Assembly (NCBI RefSeq): GCF_014384805.1
Contig: NZ_JACRSS010000003.1
Coordinates: 248,001-312,000, forward strand
DNA length: 64,000 nt
Direction of reading: 5' to 3'
Origin: Guopingia tenuis
GTDB taxonomy: Bacteria > Bacillota > Clostridia > Christensenellales > Christensenellaceae
Shown here one piece after another: positions 58,732 to 64,000 of this stretch (positions within the stretch are counted from its first letter, which is position 1; each line of letters begins with the position of its first letter). The translations under genes and the position numbers were made by a program. A model generated the notes under the pieces. It did not search any database, had not been told where the DNA came from, and was given only the letters and a program-made list of their open reading frames with translations.

Positions 58732-59565
58732 CTATTTGCCGTTGCGACGCTTCACGATGAACTTGCTCGTGGGGTTCTTCTTCTTTCTCGTCTTATAGCC
58801 AAGAGCGGGTTTGCCCCAGGGCGTAACCGGGCCGGGCCGTCCAATGGGGGATTTGCCTTCGCCGCCGCCGTGGGGGTGGTCGCAGGGGTTCATGACCGAG
58901 CCGCGGACCGTGGGGCGGACGCCCATATGGCGCTTTCTGCCGGCTTTTCCGATATTGACGTTTTCACTGTCCAGGTTGCCCACCTGGCCGATGGTGGCCT
59001 TGGCGTTCATGGGGATCATCCGAACTTCGCCCGAGGGGAGACGGACCTGCGCATACGCGCCTTCCTTTGCCATGAGCTGCGCGGCGTTGCCGGCGCTGCG
59101 GGCGATCTGGCCGCCCTTGCCGGGCTTCATCTCGATGTTGTGGATCATGGTGCCCACGGGGATGTTTTTGATTTCCAAAGCGTTGCCGGGCTTGATGTCC
59201 GCGGTTTCGCCGGAAAGGATGGTGTCGCCCACCTGCATCCCGTAAGGGGCCAGGATATATCTCTTTTCACCGTCCGCATAGTGGAGCAGGGCGATATTGG
59301 CCGTCCGGTTGGGATCGTATTCGATGGTCGCAACCTTGGCGGGAATGCCGTCCTTGTTCCGTTTGAAGTCGATGATTCTGTATTTCTGCTTCGCGCCGCC
59401 GCCGATGTGGCGCACGGTGATCCGTCCATGAACGTTGCGGCCGCCGGTTTTCTTGATGGGGGCCAGCAGGGACTTTTCCGGTTTATTGGTCGTGATTTCC
59501 TCAAAAGCGGAAACCGACATGAATCTTCTTCCGGGAGAAGTCGGATTGTATTTTTTAATCGCCAT
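58732..59565 (-). CDS. rplB: 50S ribosomal protein L2
   Basis: 277 residues: KYNPTSPGRRFMSVSAFEEI, GRITVRHIGGGAKQKYRIID, and the peptidyl-transferase-centre region NPCDHPHGGGEGKSPIGRPG. 22 nt after rplW. Confidence 0.98.
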   Translation of the reverse strand: MAIKKYNPTSPGRRFMSVSAFEEITTNKPEKSLLAPIKKTGGRNVHGRITVRHIGGGAKQKYRIIDFKRNKDGIPAKVATIEYDPNRTANIALLHYADGEKRYILAPYGMQVGDTILSGETADIKPGNALEIKNIPVGTMIHNIEMKPGKGGQIARSAGNAAQLMAKEGAYAQVRLPSGEVRMIPMNAKATIGQVGNLDSENVNIGKAGRKRHMGVRPTVRGSVMNPCDHPHGGGEGKSPIGRPGPVTPWGKPALGYKTRKKKNPTSKFIVKRRNGK

Positions 59566-59587
59566 TGTGTGGTTCCTCCTCCTTAAG

Positions 59588-59884
59588 CTACTGTACCATG
59601 CTCTCGAAGAATTCGATTCCCTTGGAATCCTTCTTCAAGGTAACAAAGGCTTTCTTCACCGCAGGCGTCCGGCCTTCGGTGCGGCCCTGCCGCTTTAACT
59701 TGCCTTCTTTTCTCGTGGTGTTGACGCTCTCCACCTTCACGCCGAAAATTTCTTCCAGCGCCGCCTTGATCTCGGTCTTGTGGGCGTTGATATCCACTTC
59801 AAAGGTGTATTTCTTCTGCGGAATCTGGTCATAGCTTTTCTCGGTGAGCACAGGGCTCTTGATGATATCGTGAATATCTTTCAT
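59588..59884 (-). CDS. rplW: 50S ribosomal protein L23
   Basis: 98 residues: IIKSPVLTEKSYDQI, YTFEVDINAHKTEIKAALEE, KRQGRTEGRTPAVKKAFVTL. ATG overlaps the rplD stop by 1 nt. Confidence 0.97.
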   Translation of the reverse strand: MKDIHDIIKSPVLTEKSYDQIPQKKYTFEVDINAHKTEIKAALEEIFGVKVESVNTTRKEGKLKRQGRTEGRTPAVKKAFVTLKKDSKGIEFFESMVQ

Positions 59885-60507
59885 TATGCGTAAACCTCCT
59901 CCACTTTCCGGGCCGCCTCTTCGGTGACGATCAGCTTATCGCAGTTTACCAGGTCGTAAACGCCAAAGCCGCCGACAATCGCGGTTTTCACACCGGGGAT
60001 GTTGCGGGCCGCGCGGATGACTTCCTCATCCTTCTCGGCCGTGACGATCAGGGCTTTGCCCGTCGCCTTCAGGTTGGAAAGAACCTTGGCCATTTCCTTG
60101 GTCTTTGCCGCATCCAGCTTCAGGGCATCGAGAACGATCAGCTCTTCGTTTGCCACCTTGTCCGAAAGGGCGCTCACCATGGCGAGCTTCTTGATCTTTT
60201 TATTTACCTTCATGGCATAGGAACGGGGCTTGGGGGCGAATACCACGCCGCCCTTTGTCCATTGGGGAGCGCGGATGGAACCCTGCCGGGCCCGGCCGGT
60301 GCCCTTCTGGCGCCAAGGCTTGATGCCGCCGCCGCGGACTTCCGAACGTCCCAGGGCCGATTGTGTGCCATGTCTCAAGGCCGCAAGCTGAGCAACGATG
60401 ACCTGATGGATCGCGTTTGCGTTGACTTCCGCGCCGAACACTTCGTCCACCAGCTTGATTTCGCCAGCCTGTGTGCCGTCTGTTTTATACATCATTACGT
60501 TAGGCAT
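59884..60507 (-). CDS. rplD: 50S ribosomal protein L4
   Basis: 207 residues: LRHGTQSALGRSEVRGGGIK, PWRQKGTGRARQGSIRAPQW. In several bacteria L4 also represses the S10 operon. 27 nt after rplC. Confidence 0.98.
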   Translation of the reverse strand: MPNVMMYKTDGTQAGEIKLVDEVFGAEVNANAIHQVIVAQLAALRHGTQSALGRSEVRGGGIKPWRQKGTGRARQGSIRAPQWTKGGVVFAPKPRSYAMKVNKKIKKLAMVSALSDKVANEELIVLDALKLDAAKTKEMAKVLSNLKATGKALIVTAEKDEEVIRAARNIPGVKTAIVGGFGVYDLVNCDKLIVTEEAARKVEEVYA

Positions 60508-60534
60508 GTAAGCTTCCTCCTTTCACTTCGCAGT

Positions 60535-61161
60535 TTATGCTTTTACACTTTTCTTGATGGTGATCATCTGGCCCTTGGCGCCGGGCACCGCGCCCTTCAC
60601 CAGGAGCAGATTCTTCTCGGCGTCGACCATGGCGATCTCCAGGTTCTGGATGGTGACCTTTTCAACGCCCGTGTGGCCGGGAAGCCCTTTGCCCTTGAAC
60701 ACCTTTCCGGGATAGGAGCAGGCGCCCATGGAACCGGGCCGGCGGTGATAGCGCGAACCGTGGGTCATGGGGCCCCGGTGCTGGCCGTGCCGGGCGATAA
60801 CGCCCTTGAAGCCGCGGCCCTTGGAGATGCCGGTAACATCGACCATGTCGCCGGTCTCAAAGACATCCGCCTTGAACTCCTGTCCAATTTCCATTCCGGC
60901 GACTTCGTCTGTCCGGAACTCTCTCAAATATCTCTTCACGGGAACGCCCGCCTTTTTGAAATGGCCCATCTTGGGCTTGTTCACGAGCTTTTCCCGGATT
61001 TCGCCAAATCCAAGCTGAACTGCATTGTAGCCGTCGATTTCATCCGTTTTCTTCTGCACGACAACGCAGGGGCCAGCTTCAACGACGGTTACGGGGATCA
61101 TCCGTCCGTCTTCGGCAAAAATCTGTGTCATTCCAACTTTTTTACCTAATATAGCTTTCAT
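60535..61161 (-). CDS. rplC: 50S ribosomal protein L3
   Basis: 208 residues: MKAILGKKVGMTQIFAEDGR, GRGFKGVIARHGQHRGPMTH, GSMGACSYPGKVFKGKGLPG (methylation/PTC loop). 23 nt after rpsJ. Confidence 0.98.
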   Translation of the reverse strand: MKAILGKKVGMTQIFAEDGRMIPVTVVEAGPCVVVQKKTDEIDGYNAVQLGFGEIREKLVNKPKMGHFKKAGVPVKRYLREFRTDEVAGMEIGQEFKADVFETGDMVDVTGISKGRGFKGVIARHGQHRGPMTHGSRYHRRPGSMGACSYPGKVFKGKGLPGHTGVEKVTIQNLEIAMVDAEKNLLLVKGAVPGAKGQMITIKKSVKA

Positions 61162-61184
61162 TGTTTACCTCCTTACGCCGCCTA

Positions 61185-61493
61185 TTAGAGCTTGATCTCG
61201 ATATCAACACCCGCCGGCAGATCCAGACGCATGAGTGCGTCGGTGGTCTTTGCGTTGGCCTCCAGAATATCGATCAGGCGCTTGTGGGTCTTGATCTCAA
61301 ACTGTTCCCGGGAATCCTTGTATTTGTGGGTGGCCCGCAGGATGGTGATGATTTCCTTTTGCGTCGGCAGCGGAATCGGCCCGGACACCTTCGCGCCCGT
61401 GCGCTTCGCCGTCTCCACAATCTTGCTGGAAGATTGGTCGATTAAGTTGTGGTCATATGCCTTTAACTTAATTCTGATTCTTTGGCTCGCCAT
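61185..61493 (-). CDS. rpsJ: 30S ribosomal protein S10
   Basis: 102 residues: QRIRIKLKAYDHNLIDQSSS, GPIPLPTQKEIITILRATHK. Besides its ribosomal role S10 is NusE. First gene of the S10 operon; AAAGGAGG precedes the ATG. Confidence 0.98.
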   Translation of the reverse strand: MASQRIRIKLKAYDHNLIDQSSSKIVETAKRTGAKVSGPIPLPTQKEIITILRATHKYKDSREQFEIKTHKRLIDILEANAKTTDALMRLDLPAGVDIEIKL

Positions 61494-61731
61494 TATTTGT
61501 TATTCCTCCTTTGCTTTTGCTTCCCGGCCTCGGTACACGCTGCCGGGCGTGTCATATTGTTTTTTTAGCGCAAACGCATTTCGCGTTTGCTGCTTTTGGA
61601 GCGCCCGCCTCGCTGGGCGAGCTATTTTCCGGCGGAAATTACCCGGAAATGGCCTCCGGCAACCTCCCGCCCGGCTGCGGCTATCGGCTTAAAAGGGCGC
61701 AAAACACCCCTGTCCATAGCGCAACAGTTGT
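61494..61731 (-). promoter_or_regulatory. Long structured leader of the S10 operon
   Basis: About 230 nt from the predicted transcription start to rpsJ, with several hairpins: GCTCGCC/GGCGGGC, GCAAACGC-GAAAT-GCGTTTGC, and pairing among CCGG-rich segments. No T run follows any stem on the minus strand, so these are not terminators. An S10-leader-like autoregulation by L4 is possible but unproven here. Confidence 0.5.
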
Positions 61732-61760
61732 ATTATAGCGTATGTTTTTCCCGATTGCAA
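61732..61760 (-). promoter_or_regulatory. Promoter of the S10-spc operon
   Basis: TTGCAA (61755-61760), 17-nt spacer, TATAAT (61732-61737) on the minus strand. Confidence 0.8.
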
Positions 61761-61856
61761 GGGGTTTTTTCTAATTTTTTTGCCTTTTTTCCGCCTTTTT
61801 TCTACCTTATCTATATATAGTGGCGCATAATTTATTTTAACCCATCTCTTGTCCCG

Positions 61857-61885
61857 TTGACACAAGGCCCCCGGCGCGTTATCAT
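61857..61885 (+). promoter_or_regulatory. Promoter of the first polyol-dehydrogenase-like gene
   Basis: TTGACA (61857-61862), 17-nt spacer, TATCAT (61880-61885). The paralogue downstream has the same two boxes. Confidence 0.75.
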
Positions 61886-61925
61886 AAAATTATCTTTGAA
61901 ATTTTGATAAGGAGATTGGTATTTC

Positions 61926-63089
61926 ATGAAATCGGTTTTGATTGTCGGCGCCGGAATGCTGGGCAAAGGCTTTATCGGCGAAGTATTTGACGAAGCGGAA
62001 AACTGGCACGTTTCCTATCTGGACAAGGATCCCCGGGTTATCGAGAACCTGAAAAAACCCGAGGGCTTCACCGTGGAATGCTCCTATGAGGACCGCACGG
62101 AGCATCGGGTCATCACGGATTACGACGCGTTTTTGACGGACGAGCAGTTCTCGGCGGCGGATGCGGCCATCCATGCAGACGTCATTATGATGCCCCTGTA
62201 TCCCGAGGATTTTGACGAGGCCATTGCCTATCTGAGCAAGATGCTGGCCCGCCGCGCCAAAGAGAATCCGGCCCAGAGCCTGGATATCGTCTGCAACACC
62301 AACTATAACCACTATATGAATCACATCCGCGAAACCTTTTTGAAGGACCTGGGCAGCGATGAGGCCCGCAAATGGTTTGAGGATCAGGTATATTTGAGCG
62401 ATTCCATCATCCGCCGTTCCACTATTGCGGATGACAACGCCGCCACCAACCTTCGGACCATGTGCTGCGCGACCCTGCTCATTCAGCCGCCGCTTCACAA
62501 CGATCTGAAGGACGTTCCCTGGATGGAGCAGAAGGATAAAATCGAGCTTTTGAAGGATATGAAGGTCTATACCATCAACGGCATGCACGCCACCTCCGCT
62601 TTCGCGGGATATTTGAAGGGATATACCCTCATTGAAGAGTGCATGGACGATCCGGAGATCGTCGCCATGGTAAACGAGGTTATGGAGGAGGCCAGCTATG
62701 GGCTGACCCGCGAATTCCCCATCACCAAGGAGGAGATCGACGATATGTGCGCCTTCTTCTATGTCAAGCTGGATTCTCCCATCAACGACGCCATTTTGCG
62801 CGTCTGCTGGGATCCGGCCCGCAAGCTGGGCAGAAACGACCGGCTGACCGGCAACGCCATGTATTGCTATGAACACGGCAAGGAGCCTGTCGCCCTCATG
62901 CAGTCTATGGCCAACGCCATGGCCTATGACGATCCCCGGGATCCCATTGCCATGGAGATTCAGAAGAAGATCCAGGAAAAGGGCATCGTCCAGGCCATCA
63001 GCGAAGTCTGCGGCATTCCCGCCGACCACCATATCACCCAGTGTGTTGCGGAAAACTACCGCAAGCTCATGGAAAAACGGGCGAAATAA
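61926..63089 (+). CDS. Mannitol/polyol long-chain dehydrogenase family protein, copy 1
   Basis: 387 residues. The N-terminal Rossmann fold starts SVLIVGAGMLGKGFIGEVFD, like mannitol-1-P 5-dehydrogenase but with an unusual VGAG instead of FGAGNIGRG. The middle contains KVYTINGMHATSAFAGYLKG, matching the catalytic K-x4-N-x2-H of polyol long-chain dehydrogenases. The NAD(P) half is strongly acidic (DKDPRVIENLKKPEG). An oxidoreductase acting on a sugar alcohol or uronate phosphate is likely; the substrate is unknown. AAGGAG lies about 10 nt before the ATG. A close paralogue follows 427 nt downstream. Confidence 0.78.
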   Translation: MKSVLIVGAGMLGKGFIGEVFDEAENWHVSYLDKDPRVIENLKKPEGFTVECSYEDRTEHRVITDYDAFLTDEQFSAADAAIHADVIMMPLYPEDFDEAIAYLSKMLARRAKENPAQSLDIVCNTNYNHYMNHIRETFLKDLGSDEARKWFEDQVYLSDSIIRRSTIADDNAATNLRTMCCATLLIQPPLHNDLKDVPWMEQKDKIELLKDMKVYTINGMHATSAFAGYLKGYTLIEECMDDPEIVAMVNEVMEEASYGLTREFPITKEEIDDMCAFFYVKLDSPINDAILRVCWDPARKLGRNDRLTGNAMYCYEHGKEPVALMQSMANAMAYDDPRDPIAMEIQKKIQEKGIVQAISEVCGIPADHHITQCVAENYRKLMEKRAK

Positions 63090-63101
63090 TCCCATCTGTA
63101 T

Positions 63102-63129
63102 AAAAAAGGACGCAGCTGCGTCCTTTTTT
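63102..63129. terminator. Intrinsic terminator after dehydrogenase copy 1
   Basis: Perfect palindrome of 28 bp: AAAAAAGGACGCAG and its complement CTGCGTCCTTTTTT, 12 nt after the stop codon. Confidence 0.92.
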
Positions 63130-63445
63130 ATTGCAATTGATTTTCTCTTGCCTATGCCTCCCGATTTTATAAAATGAATAGGAAGGCGCCTGTTTCCCAA
63201 ACAAGAGTTTTAGTTTTCTTCCCTTATTCGCAAAGAAAGCTCTTCCGGCGGATCGTTTGTTTTTTTGTACCTTTCTATTAAAAATAGCGGGTTCCTGGGT
63301 TTCGCCTCTCACTACGTGAATAAGTATCAGCGCGCTTTGGAACCGGCAGGCAGGATTATCCCCCCCCAAGAATTCTGGGTCCCCTATCCTTCCGCCAAGC
63401 GCCGCCCCATCTTCTGATACAAATTTTAAAAAAAGCAAACAGGAA
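63130..63445. other. Intergenic stretch between the dehydrogenase paralogues
   Basis: About 315 nt without a supported gene. A minus-strand frame (to 63438) lacks a ribosome binding site. No riboswitch or operator was recognised. Confidence 0.5.
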
Positions 63446-63475
63446 TTGACATTTCTCCGTCGGACGTTGTATCAT
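63446..63475 (+). promoter_or_regulatory. Promoter of the second polyol-dehydrogenase-like gene
   Basis: TTGACA (63446-63451), 18-nt spacer, TATCAT (63470-63475). Confidence 0.75.
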
Positions 63476-63516
63476 GAGCATAGATTTGAAATTCCCTAAG
63501 CGGAAAGGAGAAAAAA

Positions 63517-64000
63517 ATGAGAAACGTATTGATTGTCGGCGCAGGCAAACTGGGCAAGGGCTTTATTGGTGAGGTATTCGATGCGGCCAAGAACTGGAAG
63601 GTGAGCTTTCTGGACAAGGACCCGCGGGTTATTGAAAACCTGAAAAAGCCGGAGGGCTATAAGGTCATGTGCTGCCGTGAGGATCGCACGGATCACCGGG
63701 TCATCACGGACTATGAGGCTTTTCTGGTGGACGACGGCTATTCCGTCGCCGATGCGGCCATTCATGCGGACGTCATCATGATGCCCCTCTATCCCGAGGA
63801 CTTTGACGATGCCGCGCCCTATCTGGGAAAAATCTTCCAGCGCCGCGCCAAGGAAAACCCGGCCCAGAAGCTGGACATCATCTGCAACACCAACAAGAAC
63901 CACCTGATGGAGCATATTGAGGAGATGTTCTATCGGGGTATGGAAAACGAAGAAACCATCGCGTGGTTTAAAGACAATGTGGCGCTCCGGGATTCCATTA
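63517..64000 (+). CDS. Mannitol/polyol long-chain dehydrogenase family protein, copy 2, cut by window edge
   Basis: The first 161 codons of a paralogue of the gene at 61926. NVLIVGAGKLGKGFIGEVFD opens the Rossmann fold and DKDPRVIENLKKPEG, HRVITDY and ADVIMMPLYPEDFDD are shared with copy 1. CGGAAAGGAG lies 7 nt before the ATG. It has its own promoter, so it is not simply co-transcribed with copy 1. The catalytic region lies beyond the window. Confidence 0.78.
   Translation, partial: MRNVLIVGAGKLGKGFIGEVFDAAKNWKVSFLDKDPRVIENLKKPEGYKVMCCREDRTDHRVITDYEAFLVDDGYSVADAAIHADVIMMPLYPEDFDDAAPYLGKIFQRRAKENPAQKLDIICNTNKNHLMEHIEEMFYRGMENEETIAWFKDNVALRDSI

Noticed and set aside
63067..63438. 123-codon minus-strand frame between the dehydrogenase paralogues
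   Set aside because: It spans a perfect terminator and has no start signal or recognisable domain.
1..64000. tRNA or rRNA genes
   Set aside because: No stretch with a CCA-end cloverleaf, T-loop GGTTCGAATCC-type box or conserved rRNA segment was found on reading both strands; a tRNAscan run would be decisive.

Overview
The window reads as chromosome of a GC-rich, endospore-forming Firmicute of the class Clostridia, probably a gut anaerobe of the Oscillospiraceae type. The evidence is AGGAGG-type ribosome binding sites, sigma-A promoters, a T-box leader, a SpoVAF germination protein with a sigma-G-like promoter, rubrerythrin, ECF transporter genes behind the alpha operon, zinc-ribbon forms of S14, S4 and L36, and fructoselysine-degradation genes. 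Genus assignment is inference. I saw no tRNA, rRNA, CRISPR array, transposase or integrase.

Layout. 1-4.7 kb (minus): pgsA, a T-box leader, two small membrane-protein genes, valS and the start of folC. 4.9-7.6 kb (plus): a ROK sugar kinase and a phosphosugar mutase. 7.7-9.8 kb: a 721-residue membrane protein with an N-terminal XRE DNA-binding domain. 10.1-18.3 kb: a shikimate/phenylalanine cluster (aroF-aroB-aroA-aroC-pheA-aroK on minus, aroE convergent with aroK, then aroQ and an ACT-domain gene). It begins with a Phe/Tyr-rich leader peptide and an intrinsic terminator, so probably ribosome-mediated attenuation. 18.3-24.4 kb: rubrerythrin, a MacB/FtsX-type ABC transporter with a very long coiled coil, and spoVAF.

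24.4-32.8 kb is the unusual part. Two copies of a 1.2-1.35 kb module lie in inverted orientation around a 5.8 kb segment holding frlD, frlB, feoA, feoB, a FeoB-associated Cys-rich peptide and a transaldolase-like aldolase. Each module has a small XRE regulator divergent from a roughly 136-residue protein of unknown function, and both ends carry palindromic two-hairpin repeats. The 136-residue proteins differ at one of about 125 aligned residues, yet the regulators have different recognition regions and the promoters carry different palindromic operators. This looks like a repeated, possibly mobile or invertible module with exchangeable regulator-operator cassettes. It is the best candidate here for an undescribed system.

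32.9-41 kb: a GNAT acetyltransferase, a decayed stretch with a gene fragment and 89-bp tandem repeats, a putative nuclease-like protein, trxB-glmM-glmS, a DUF1847 protein, a frameshifted small gene and a TIGR04076 protein. 41.3-61.5 kb is one long minus-strand ribosomal region: rplM-rpsI, truA, ecfT-ecfA2-ecfA1, the alpha operon (rpmJ, rpsM, rpsK, rpsD, rpoA, rplQ), infA, a KOW-domain gene, map, adk, secY and the S10/spc genes back to rpsJ. The window closes with two tandem paralogues of the mannitol/polyol long-chain dehydrogenase family, the second cut by the right edge.

Starts were placed by ribosome binding site. Several genes (spoVAF, aroC, infA, rpsQ, the KOW gene) appear to use TTG or GTG.
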